A stretch of 64,000 nucleotides of DNA from Elmis aenea (Eukaryota > Arthropoda > Insecta > Coleoptera > Elmidae). The position numbers and the translations under genes are program-made. The notes beneath the pieces are model-generated. The model had not been told where the DNA came from, searched no databases, and was given only the letters and a program-made list of their open reading frames with translations. Positions 34,201 through 48,100 of this stretch are shown here, piece by piece (the first letter of the stretch is position 1; each line of letters opens with the position of its first letter). The stretch covers positions 10,936,544 through 11,000,543 of the forward strand of contig OX393582.1 in NCBI GenBank assembly GCA_947652605.1, written 5' to 3'.

Positions 34201-37200
34201 TTTATGAATGTGACAAGTAATAGCATTTCAAATCTTTTAGTTTGTTGATTCGTTGTCATGGAAACAACATAAACTACAACGACCGGCCTACTCGATTTAT
34301 AATGGTTATTGTTAAAAACCCTTTTTTTTAATTTGGCAATAAATAAAGAAGTAAAATACCATTTGTGATACACCAACTAATTCAGAAAAAAAATATTTAA
34401 TTATGTAAATAGCAAAATTTGCACCCAAAAGAAAAACTAAAGTTGGTTATCATAAAACAAAAACGAATTAATCTGGGAAGCCGATTCGGCTTAAAAAGTT
34501 GCTTCGAGAATGTTTTTACACATTTAAAATTTTCAAACTCTAAAGGAGTTATAGGCGATTTTCAAAAATCGTATTTTCCGGTTTTTCCTATTAAATTTAG
34601 CAACTTTACCGAATTTAAACCTATACTCTAGCTATTATAATAAGCGAGTCCCCCATGCTTAAACTCCAATTTCAATCACCCTGTATAATAAACAAAAGTG
34701 CATAGAGGTGGGAAGTAATAAAGATTATATCTGGCAATTTTTTAGATAACATCGAGAAGAGCAAAAGAATATATTTTGAAATACTTAACAGTTTTAAATA
34801 TCTATGAGTTTTATTTATAAACAGAAAATAGGAAGACATTAGTAAATGACTTACATTCAGAGATGAAACGGAAAGTATGGGAGATGTAGATATTTAGGGA
34901 AATATATGGAGTTAAAAAAAAATCGATGGTAGGGGTAAGAAGAGTAGATAAAATAAGAAACGAACACATAAGAGAAAAACAAAAGGAAGTCACTGAAAAG
35001 TAAAATAGAGGAGAAGAAATTAAAGTGGACAGGCCATTTAATACGAATGGACAACGCAACACAAGTAAAGAAAATATGGGAAGCCAGAAAAATAGGTAAA
35101 AATAAAATGGGACGACCTAGAACAGCCTGGAACAACAGCGTAACGGAGATACTAAAACGTAAAGGAAAATCATGGGAGGAGCAAGGGTGCTGGCCAGGGA
35201 CCGGAAGGGGTGGCGTAGCTTTGTTGAGGGAAAGTAATGTGAAGGAACAAACCTCGACACCTGCGGGTAAAAGAGGATAACGATGATGATGGTGATGGAA
35301 AAGTGTGTGTAAAAAGTGTCTTTTTTTAATGACCGACTGGCCCTTAATTTTGAAACGTGTTCCTTGTGTAATAATAGTCTTTGTTTTAATTATCAGTAGT
35401 AATATAACCAGTGCATTGAAAATTATCGATAATTTTTGGTAAATATGTCCGAATGCAAGTAGGGTTTGGGAAAATTCGGTATTTTTGGATTCGACGAATC
35501 CGAATCGAATCCACGATTATTTTAGGAATCCGAATCCGGTTCTAAAGTAAAATGAATTACAGTGCCATAAAAATTATTTTATGGTGTTTAAAGTTCGCGC
35601 AAATTATGGGTTTAACTAACATGGTATTAAGTTTATTACTGTTTATATTAATAATTGAAACAGCCTCCAATAAGTTATAATGGCACTGTATTTCATTGTT
35701 AAAGTATGAAGTACAATAACAAGTATATTAGGGTATATTATGGAATTTTATTACTAAAAACAATAATAAATTAAAGTTCATTCTTCAATGATTAAAAAAG
35801 CCTTAATCCCTTACTGAGTAAATTTCCTAAACATTTTATATTTCATAACATTTTTATATATATATACAGCGTGCCCATTTTTCTAACCTGTTGTATGGGT
35901 AACTCCGTTTATATTAGAGATACAGAAACGTTTAAATTAGCAAATTTGTGCAGAATTTTAAGGGAAATCTGATACCATTTTCAAATTTGACCTACGTCAT
36001 CAACTTTTTGAAATATTTTGAAAAAACTGAAAAAGGTCGATTTTTTCAAACTTAAATAATTCCGGAACCATATGAGTTAGAACCAAAATAAAAATTGGCT
36101 TTTATAGATGTTTTTACGTAGATTTCAAATATGTTAACGAAATTTTCATAGCACTCTCGATTTCCGAGTTCTAGCACAAACTTGCATTTTTTTAAATGGA
36201 AGTCATAGTTGGCTATGGTCTTATTAAAAAGGTTATTTTTTTCTCGTTTCAATGATATAAGGTTTGTTATGCTTTACTCTTGTAGTTTTTCTTTAAATAA
36301 GCAAAAATCAATATACATGTTCACTCCCTACTAATAGATGGGAGTTATCCCGTGTTGGTGTTATTTTTTTTTCGAGGTGACATTTAAGAGTTGTCTCTTA
36401 TCGTTAGTGTAGCAATTATTAGCCAGTTACAAATTTTAAAAACAAAACCTCAAAGTTTGTCAAATAAAATTTATTGTTTGTTATACGTATAAATCTCTCT
36501 CTCGTGTTGATCAAAATTTTTGATTGACTTTATTGTAAATTTCAAAAACAATGTTTTCTAATGAAAAAAGAAACGACATGCTTTTTTATTACTAGGCTTG
36601 TAATAGAAATAGTAGAAATTCAAGTGAAATGTATTTGCAAAGATTTATGGAAAGGAGGCAACAAAGAAAGAAATTTTTTTCGTTATTAGAAACCAATTTA
36701 AAAAAATACAGGTCATTTACAAAATCCAAAGGTTTGAAAATTAAATTTAAGCAAGAAGATGAAGATAGAGTCCTAGAATACGTAAATTATATACCAACAT
36801 CATCTACCCTACCCAGGAGTTGTCCTTTGAATGTGGTGTCAACTGAAAAGGCCGTAACTGGCTAATAATTGCTACACTAACGATAAGAGACAACTCTTAA
36901 ATGTCACATCGAAAAAAAAAAGAACCAACACAGGATAACTCCCATCTATTAGTAGGCAGTGAACATGTATATTGATTTTTGCTTATTTAAAGAAAAACTA
37001 CAAACGTAAAGCATAACAACCCTTATATCATTGAAACGAGAAAAAAATAACCTTTTTAATAAGACCATAGCCAACTATGACTTCCATTTAAAAAAATGCA
37101 AGTTTGTGCTATAACTCGGAAATCGAGAGTGCTATGAAAATTCCGTTAACATATTTAAAATCTACGTAAAAACATCTATAAAAGCCAATTTTTATTTTGG

Positions 37201-40200
37201 TTCTAACTCATATGGTTACGGAATTATTCAAGTTTGAAAAAATCGACCTTTTTCAGTTTTTTCAAAATATTTCATAAAGTTGATGACGTAGGTCAAATTT
37301 GAATCAGATTTCCCTTAAAATTCTGCACAAATTTGCTAATTTAAACGTTTCTGTATCTCTAATATTAACGGAGTTACCCATACAACAGGTTAGAAAAATG
37401 GGCACCCTGTATATACGAAGACTTTCGACGTAGAATTTTACGAAGAACATCGTCACGTGTAGCGCTTCCGCCAATTTATACACATCTTGTATTTTGTCAG
37501 AAAATTTCCTTCACCTAAGTGTCAGAGCGGTGCGTCAGGGGCGTGGTTTAATCCGTAACGCTACTGGTCGCCGAAATTCGTCAAAAAGAACAAAATATTT
37601 AATTCCCTCTCCAAATTTATATTTTCTACCAATTACAAACTCAGATTTCTTCGAAACGACCAATAAACGCATGAAAATCAGTTAATTGCGAAAAGAATAT
37701 TACTCCTATTAGTGTATGGTTATGTTTACTGGTCGTTTCTAGGAAATCTGATGTTATTGGTCGAAAACGCAAATTTGACGGGTGTACCAACATCTGACAG
37801 GGAATGTAAAATTATTACCTTGTAATAATGCTCCTATTGGTAGTCCCTGGAAGATTTAAGATTAGTGATTGGTTAAAAACGCAAATCTGACAGGTGAAGG
37901 AAATTTTCCAAGTAATCTCACTAGACTATTTGTTGAAGTAGTTTAATTCGTGGACATAACCTTTTCCGGCATTTCCTTTCCAGTTTTCGAGTTAATCAGA
38001 CCGGTTCCCGTCTCCTTTTCCCAATTTTGCATTGCATTGAAATCAGAATTAAGTTGTGCGATTTGTTCATCTCGTTCTTCTCGCAAATCGTTTAGTTCAC
38101 ATAAAATTGAATTTTTTTCTCTATTGTCGTGTTCCTTTAATTCTCCAAGCGCGCCTAACATTCTATGATATCGTTGTTCTGTGTCGACCTGTTGATCGCT
38201 TTCTTTAAAGACATGTTCCATCTACAACGTATCTTTTTTAATTGTGTTGTAATAAAGAAAACAATCGATAACTGTAATACCCTCCGTTTTTTGAAATAAT
38301 CAACCATTTTCTTTTGCAAAAAATTGTTTTTAAGTTTTCTTTCGCCTTTTTCGTGAAACAACGTTTTATATAGCTCATAATATTCAGATCTGTTAATTGG
38401 TTCCTTATGGGGTTTTTCTTCTTCTTTAATGCTCTCTTCTTCTTCTTCTTCCTCTCCAAACCGTTCAACTTTAAGTTTTAGTAAAATACAGACGCGATAA
38501 GATTTATTAATTTTTACATACTTACAATGAACGACTGATGCTATGGTAACCATTCCTGTTAAGCTTGCTTCAAGTGGAACAAAATCACCACTAACTTTAC
38601 GTGGTTGCGCGTTTTCATCAATATGGCGTGGAGTTAGCTCGTATGTTATTGATTTTCTTCGGCGAAAGGTTTTTTTTTTATGTTTACGCAAAGTTTTTTC
38701 TAATACCGCTACACCCTCTTATATAAAGTTAAACATTAGAATAAGTGCAAGGTGTTTTATACAGGATGAGTCATTAGTGTGGAATCGGTCGATTGTGGCT
38801 ACACGGTTTGAGATAGAAAGTTGATTCAAACGCTATTTGATACAGTTTTTTCTTCCAAACACGATAAAAATATTTTTATATATACAGGGCGAGTAACCTC
38901 TCTAGAACCAATAGCAACTTTTATATTTCAAATACAACACCCCATTTTTTATTTAATATTTTTGACCGCCGTTATTCTAGCTTTACATCAATATAAAATA
39001 CTACATGTTTTTATGCGGCGTAGTCACTAAAAACAAATTATTTTCAAAATTTTTCAAGGTTTTAACTTTTAAGTCTTTTTTAAAAAAAATCTCCTAAAGT
39101 TATTTTTCGAAGTACAGCGTTGTAATTTGGTAGGAACATGCAGAAAACATTGTTCTATTCGCTCGATATAAAAAGTTTGAATCACGCGTACAGGGTGTTT
39201 ATAAATTTGTCGCAACTTCCATGATTTTCAAAAGCTCGTAACTCAATTTTTTCAAAAGCAAACCACTATATTTTCTTATGTCATCAAATTCGTCTTTAAG
39301 AGAGCTTAATTTTTTGTTAAAGTATGTCCTATACCCAAAACTCGTTTTCGAGATATTCGACATTTTTCTTCTAATCCTTATTGACGCAAATAGAGTGCCG
39401 TGGCAATCGAAAAAACTGACTGTTCACTTCACTAACGTCAAAAATTTGTAATTTATTTCTTGAATTATTGCATTTCCACTATGAATTTTACTTTACAAGT
39501 GCAAATTGATATGGTTTATTGCCTGGGAGAAGGTGAAAGAAATTCTTTGCTGGCGGCAAGGATTTACGCACAACGATATCCTGAGAGATGCTATTCAGAA
39601 CGAGATGCTTTTGAAAAGTTGAAGGAGCGATTTGAACCGGGCATGTAGATTATAAAAAAACCGATCGCAGGAAGAATATTTCCAATGAAGAAAATGAATA
39701 TTTGGTGTTGACGGGTGTTGTTGAAGATACCCATAATAGCACCAGAAAAATCAGTGAGAAGTTAGAGTTAAGTCAAACCCCATACAGGTTTAGAAACACT
39801 AGTAAAGTTCATAACAATAATAAAATTGATTTGTTTGCCAATTAATTTATTGCTTATGTTATAAGTGAATCCTCAAGGATAAGTATCTGCCTACTATTAG
39901 TGATTAAATACACGAAATGGCGAATAAGACATTATGAATTTGCTCTTGTAAAGTAAAATAAATTGTGGAAATGCAATAATTCAAGAAATAAATGACAAGT
40001 TTTTGACGTTAGTAAAGTGAATAGTCAGTTTTTTTCGATTGCCACGGCACACTCTATTTGCTTCAATAACGATTAGAAGAAAAAATGTCGAATATTTCGA
40101 AAATGAGTTTTGGGTATAGGACATACTAAACAAAAAATGAAGCTCTCTTAAAGACTATTCGATGGGAAAATAAAGGGGTTTGCTTTTGAAAAAAAAAAGA

Positions 40201-43200
40201 GTTACGAGCTTTTTAAAATCATGGAAGTTGCCACCTATTTATGAACACTCTGTAAGCGTGATTCAAACTTTTTCATATCAATGTGGAAGCAGTAACTATA
40301 GCGACTTGAACTGTTTTATAAAAATTTTAATACTTGATATTTTTGTGAATAATGTCAAATATTATTTTATAGAATTTGTAGTCAGTTTAATCTTTATAAA
40401 TTGTTTTTATAATTAATTTCTATCTCGAACCGTTTAGCCACAATCGACCGATCCCGCACTAATGACACCCTGTATAATAGGAGACCGATTTTGTATTGCT
40501 GTTATTGTTGTTTGTCACCTGTAATTTAACAGTCATGTTGCTCGAACGTTAACAATTTATCACTTTTTTTTGTTGGTACCCGCGAAAATCTAAATAAAAA
40601 ACAGTAATACAGAGTGTAGACTTGGATCACGCAACATAGCAATTTCAATGCTAAAATTATAAAAGTCGTATATAATCTCTCCCAATAAAAAAAAAAAAAG
40701 TGCAAATAGCTTTTTTGTAGAGCATAAAAAACACCCTGTGTATTATTTTAAAATTTTAACTTGTCGGCAATCACTATGATACTATTGTAGAACAGGGTTT
40801 CAAAGGAATTCGTTCTGAAATTGCTGTTGTGAAATCTCAATATTTTCTTAGAGTCCTGTTTATGTGAAAATTTTCATAAAAACTTAAATAACCCAAAAAC
40901 GATTAATTTTAGGTTCATAAAACCCTAAACATTTTGAAAGACAATTTAATTCTGCATTTAAAAAGTGCAAAATATACAGGGTTTTCTATTTAAGAAAACA
41001 AAGTGACGTATCGGTACGCAAAGCAAAACACTGTGTATAGTTGAAAATAGGTTTTAGGTTATGTAGTAAATTACCACAAACAACTTTTATTCGAAACTTT
41101 TTTTTGTAAAATTATCACAAGACGAGATATTGATCCGTTACGTTTCTTTTTGTACACTCTGTATAAAATATATACATTGTTGAACTAGGTTCTCGGGCGC
41201 TGAACCGCGGCTGTTGCTGGTCTTTAGAGATACCGAGTTCTCGACGTTTCGACGAGGTCACACATTTTCAGGAGTCTGGATTGACTGGCGATCTGTGGGT
41301 CATGTCTGTGTTTATACAGGGTGCAACACGACCCTGAGATTCTTCGATAGCTCCTTTATTAATGAAAATATAAAAAAATGTTTAATACAAAAATTGTGCG
41401 AACCTATTTTCTACATAACCTAAAAGTATTTTCAAATATACAGGGTGTTTCGTTTGACCGGCACATATAAAAATTTAATTTTTTTAAATAGAATACCCTG
41501 TATATTTTTACATTTTTGGATTTCTTTTAAAATTTACTTTAAAAAATGTAATAGGTTATATGGGTCTTAAGTCAACCGTTTTCGTAAAATTTACATTTTT
41601 GTGAAAATTTTGAGCGATACAGCACTTTCAATTTTTTTCTACGTTACAGTTATTTAAAAAAGCGGTAAAATTTCGTTTAAAATTTATATTGACAATAGAT
41701 TAATTAACACTTTGCCCTAGCTACATTTTAAAAATATTATACAGGGTGTTTTTTACGCTTGGTCAAACTTGTGAAACTTTAAACATCGATAAGTCATTTT
41801 TCTTAAATGCAACACCCTGTATATTATTACATTTTCTTGTAGATAATTTAATTGTCTTTCGAAATTATTAAGCATGTCCTATACCTAAAGTTAATATTTT
41901 TCGAGCTATCTCGATTTTTATTAGTATTACTAAGGCAATTAAAATATTTTAAAGTGGGCCATGGACGTAAGTCGTAATTTTTCAAAGAATTTTTAAACAA
42001 AAGAATAAAAAGAGCTGCAACTTTAATTTTAGGCTAAAAATGTACCCCATTTTACCGAAAATTATCGTATAAATTGTTCAAGATTATGTCCTTGTTCTAC
42101 GCACAGTAGACCTTGTCTGAAAGACTCTAGCTCCCTTTATAACATTTCGGGGGTTATACCATCAAAAGCAACACGAATCCTGTTCTGCACATCTTCAGCA
42201 GTTAGTTGTTGGGGTGTCTTGATACACCTGTTTTATGGGTCCCCACAAAAATAAATCTATAGGGGTAAGATCAGGTGACCTAGGTGGCCAGGAGATTGGT
42301 CTACCTCGCCCTATCCATCTATTAGGATATTCTGTGTTCGGCAACTGCATTACTTCCTGTGTTGCTTTTAATGGTATAACCCCCGAAATGTTATCAAAAG
42401 TGCTAGAGTCTTTGAGACAACATCTACGGCTGTGCGTAGAACATGAACAAGGATATAATTTTAAACAATTTATACGATAAATTTCGGGGGAAAGGGGTAC
42501 ATTATTGGACTAAAATTAAAGTTGGAGCTCTTTTTATTCTTTTGTTCAAAAATTCTTTGAAAAATTACGACTTACGTCCATAGCCCACTTTAAAATATTT
42601 TAATTGCCTTAGTAATACTAATAAAAATCGAGATAGCTCGAAAAATATTAACTTTAGGTATAGGACATGCTTAATAATTTCGAAAGACAATTAAATTATC
42701 TACAAGAAAATGTAAAAATATACAGGGTGTTGCATTTAAGAAAAATGACTTATCGATGTTTAAAGTTTCACAAGTTTGACCAAGCGTAAAAAACACCCTG
42801 TATAATATTTTTAAAATGTAGCTAGCGCAAAGTGTTAATTAATCTATTGTCAATATAAATTTTAAACGAAATTTTACCGCTTTTTTAAATAACTTTAATG
42901 TTAAAAAAAATTGAAAGTGCTGTATCGCTCAAAATTTTCACAAAAATGTAAAGTTTACGAAAACGGTTGACTTAAGACCCATATAATCTTTTACATTTTT
43001 TAAAGTAAATTTTAAGAGAAATCCAAAAATGTAAAAATATACAGGGTTTCTATTTAAAAAAATTAAATTTTTATATGTGCCGGTCAAACGAAACACCCTG
43101 TATATTTGAAAATAATTTTAGGTTATGTAGAAAATAGGTTCGCACAATATTTGTATTAAACATTTTTTTATATTTTCATTAATAAAGGAGCTATCGAAGA

Positions 43201-45158
43201 ATCTTAGGGTCGTGGTGCACCCTGTATACTCGTTTTTGTCACGCATCGGGTGGTTTAAAAAGTTATTCAAAAACAAAACCGGCCTATCACAAAAAAAGCT
43301 TGTATTTAAGATTTAAGCATTCATATAAACCTGCATCGGTTCCTTCCTCTTCTAGAAGCTCTTCTTCACCTACCTCGTATATTTCAAGACCTATAATTAC
43401 GTAATGACATAATGAGTGTGATTTATTATCAGGGTCCTTGCTAAGAACGTTATAAGCATATTTTTTAATAGGTAAACTAACATTTAAATGTTAAATATTT
43501 TGTATATTAGAAGGATTAACCCTCGAGTGGGCGCGTTGGAGTTTGAAGTATGTCAGTTTTATGAAATTCAATGTAGAAACTGTCTAGAACTCTCGATCTA
43601 ATCGTAAAATAATGTGTATTCCTTCAGAGTCATTTTGACTTCTATACGTAATTAAGTACGTTGTCGTAAAAATAACAATATAACTTTATTACTTCAATTC
43701 TGTATGAAAAATTCTCTATTCAAAAATCATGTCAAAACCGCAAATATCTGCCAAACATGTAAAGCTAAAGAAAGTAATTAGAATAAATAAATAGAATTTT
43801 ACAAATGTTATTTAAGATTGTGTGTTAAACTATTAAAGCAATTTTGAAAATATTTTGTATTATATTTAGTTTCCACGAGTACGTAATTGCTTTACAACTC
43901 GTGTTATGTAGCATACTTTTTCTACGATCACATAATACCTACGATTTTAACGGCTTTTTGGCTAATATACACATGTAATTACGTTCTTGTTAATTTTGAC
44001 GTAAGCCTACTTTGACATTTCTAGACAAGTGTGCGTTTTGCTTACCGTGCATTATAACTCACTCACTAGGCATGTAGGAAGCGTTTGACGTGGTCTACTT
44101 AAATCATTTCTTTAAAACACCGTGCTTTTTGCTTATCGTGCGTAAGGGCCCACGTACTATGCATGCAGGCAGTACAGTGAGAGTTATTTACATTAGTGGT
44201 CTTGGAAAAATATAATTTGTGTTATGAAGAAATGTTATTGTGAGTTGTATTTGTAAAACATAATAGTTATTTATGTATCAAGGCCAAAAAGTACGTTTTG
44301 GCCGAGGTGCATATTACATTTTTTGTGCGATCGAATTAAAAACAATTTAAATTTTTAGTAATTTTCAAAATTATAGGTTAGGAACTACGCGACAGTCTGT
44401 CACTGACAGACGACGGCGTATGTACTGCATTACCGGCCCTCTCCTTAGCAACGGCCGTAAAAGTTACTTTTTCGGCCGTTGCTAAGGGTAACGGCCTGAA
44501 AAGTAACTTTTACGGCCGTTGCTAAGGATAGGGCCGGTAATGCAGTACTTTATGGTTGCTAACGCGTCCGTCAAACAGCTGTTTCTAGTACGATCGCACA
44601 AAAAAGATTTTATTGATAAAAAAACAAACGAATGCTGCTTTTAAACACAAGAGTTACTTGTTATGGACAAAGGACGCCACGTGCACGGTCGTGTAAAAAT
44701 GAGGGGCGCGCCCGCTCAAGAGTTAAGACGAGTAAAGTAAATACTGCAAAAATGCTAATAGTTCTTGCAATAAAAATAATTATGTTATTGGTACTACTGT
44801 TCTCATCACCTTCTCTTAATTGTATTTCATCGTACTCCGCTAGTTCTCCTTCGTAATCTTCTATTCCTCTCTCTTCTACGTCTTCCACTATTTCTAAACG
44901 TAACCAAAAGATATATGATTAATTAAATGTTTATAACAATAAAAATGAATTTTTTTTGGCGAGTAAACACAAAAAAGTATGCTTTGCTTACGTATTTTGT
45001 AATATTAATCAATCAATTACCAAACGAATTAAAATATTCTGTTAATCTGCATGCGTTTAAAGAAGGTTGTAAGACCCATGTAAAACTGCAATTTTAATTT
45101 GAAGTACTAGTTGTAAAGATTGATGTATAAATAGTTTCTTTTATAACTAAATAAAGCC

Positions 45159-45190
<32 letters not shown>

Positions 45191-48100
45191 AATACATTTT
45201 AAATTCTAGTCTCAATAAGCATTCTTAAAAAGGTTAAGTTAGGTCAGCTTAGGTTCATAAATCATTAAAAAAAATGTAAATCAAAATGTTAGGTAATCCT
45301 AAATCTCGTGCCGCTCAAACGCATTTGTTTTTTTTTCGGCCTTCTTTATTAACAACAATGACAACGACGATGATGACATTACAAAAACAAAACTGGAAAT
45401 ACCCAGGTTTTCAACCATATAAAGAAGATAAGCATGGTTAATCCTTACAAAAAGTAAGTACCGGTCAAACTGATTCAAGAAAATTTGCTATATATTAATT
45501 TATCTGCTTAACCTTTTTTCTGGATAGATGAAAAATGGATATCATACGATAAATCGAAACGATTGGGTGCTGTAAGAACAGTCATCTGAAACCACCGTTA
45601 AACTAGCAATTCATTCGAAAAAGATGGAACTGCAAATGTATTATACTGCATTATGAATTTCTCAATTTTGGGAGACTATAAATACAGAAAACCTTTGTCA
45701 ACAACTAGGAAATCTGGAGCAGCTGATTGCAGTAAAAACGGCCAGAACTTGCAAATAGACTAAGTTTTCACCATGATAACGCTAGACCAGTGGTCGGCAA
45801 ACCGCGGCTCGCGAGCCACATGCGACCCTTTGGGCCCTTGAGTGTGGCTCTTTCCCAAAATACCACGTGCAGGCGCGCACGTACAGTGCGATTGAAACTT
45901 CATGATGACTGGTTTGACTGCTTGGAAAGACCTAAAGAAGGAAGATAATGTTGATTTTTAACACCTGGAATAGTGTTCCTGGCTCATCATCAGCTGAAAA
46001 TACTAGCGTTTTCTGTTCTTTCCTTTTTCGGGTCTAGATGTTCATGCGAACAAACAAAAATTTGGCTCTCAAAAGGAATTTCAATCGTTGTACTGTTGAT
46101 ATTGGCCCTGTTGATTAATGAGTTTGCCGACCAGTGCGCTAACCATATTTTTTAATGCCCACCCAACATATATTACGAGAGTTTAATTGGGAAATCCTAA
46201 TTCACCCACCTTATTTACTCGACTTGGTCCCTACAGATTTTTTTCGAAATTTACAATTCACTTGGAAAGAAACTCTATAAAACTGACAATGGTGTTAAAA
46301 TATGGATTGTTCCTAAGTAGGCACGTGAGAATATTTTAATGAATTTGTAGTAATTTTAAACTACCTACTAAAAGTTCCATTCCAAAAAAGTAGTTATTTT
46401 GGTAATTTTTTTGCCGATTTTTAAAGAAACCGAAGGTTTTTATTATACTTCAGGGCGCGTCCCGATATATTTTTTTACATGAATATAAAAACGAGGGTTT
46501 TAAATTTAGAAAAATTAAAAAAGTTGTCCCGGATTCTCTTGGTTTTACTTGTATTAGACCAAATAAGTTCTTTTAGTCATAAATGTCATTTTTATGGGTC
46601 ATGGTTTATTTTTGATATGAAATGGTTTGTTTGCTAGGAAACAAAAAAATTACTAGACTAGAAATAGAAGATATTTGAGGAATCGGGTAAGCGCCTAAGA
46701 CTGAAAAGAATCGTAGGTTGAGACGAATTAATATTTGCAGTACAAAGCTTGGAAAACATGCATCGAAGATACTAAAATAAACAAATAAATAGTTCACCAA
46801 AACGAGCAAAAAATATAAATAAACGTATTTAAGATCTAAGCGATTTTTTTCCTTTGTTGTAGCTCATATAGTTATGAAAATATTTAAAATTTAAAAAAAT
46901 CGAGCTTCTTCAGTTTTTTTTTTTAGAAATATAATAGTAAGTTGAGAACATAGGGCAATTTTTAATGTGGCATTAGATTTATTTATGAATTCTGCACAAA
47001 TTTGCTAATCAATTTCTGTATATTTAATAATAAAAAATTTACCCATACAATCGGTCAAAAAATGCTCAGCCTGTACAGGGTGTTCCACATAGAAGGGCCC
47101 CTATTGGGATCTCGTAAACGGTAAGAGCTACAAATAAGTTTAAATCAGACAAATTGTTCTCCTTTTTGAAACCTACCTATTCAAAGATGCTTTAACGTTT
47201 TGAAAAAGTTCCATGGCACGCTAGATAATAAGCAATAATGAAAATGTTCATTTTTTAAACTTGGTTATACTTGATGATACAAATCAATGTTTTGGAAAAA
47301 AGTTGTAGATTTTTTTTACGCACTGTAAAATAAAAACATCAATTTGTTTCAATATTTTTTAAATTCTCAGATAAATTACGAACTTGCATAATTATTTTTA
47401 AATGGAAACCATAGTTGGCTAAGCCCTTATGAAAAAGCTTTTTTTTTCTCCTTTCAATAATATAAGGTTTAATGTATTTATTTTAATATTTAGGCTCAAA
47501 ACAAATAAAATTCATTTAAAAGTCCGTATGAGAGGCCATAGAGTATGACTTTAAATAATATTGAAACAAATGAATGTCTTCATTTTAGAGGGCGTTAAAA
47601 AATTTCCAAAACTATTTTTGCATAACCGACTTACAAACGATTTTAAAAAAATGTCTGTTTCGATTTTTGTTCCCATGTCCCATGGAACGTTTTAAAAATA
47701 TTAACGCTACACCGAATAGGTGTCGGAAAGGGGAACAATTTGTTTAATTTAAACTTCTTTGTAGCTCTGGCCGTTTACGAGATCCCAAAAGTGGCCCTTT
47801 TTTGTGGACCACCCTGTATATCATGCTAGTAAAAACGATTGTTTTGACTAAAAATATAATTTTTAATATTTGACTTAAAAAATTTGCATGTTTTGAATCA
47901 ATAAAATAACAAAAATTAATTTGGTCAGCCAGATCAGGCATATACCCAGTGGTGAGCTGTAGGGGGCTCGCGGGGGCTCGCGAGAGCCCTTTGTTAAATT
48001 ATTTCTTAATTTGCGAGCCCCTTGTTCTTCTTGTTAACCATTTTCTCAAGAAAAAATGTATCTTAAAATCATTTTCATTACATACATTTGTAAAGCGACG

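Noticed and set aside
41190..41310. Hammerhead ribozyme of a Penelope-like element around gacgtttcgacgag
   Set aside because: I could not place the conserved CTGATGA and GAAA core with three pairing stems on either strand.
42235..42480. 81-codon plus-strand ORF as a gene
   Set aside because: The first half is antisense and the second half sense to the same transposase end, an artefact of the palindrome.
44661..44888. Small membrane protein on the minus strand
   Set aside because: Only the first 28 or so codons fit a coding exon (exon 5). The hydrophobic remainder lies past a good donor in the intron.
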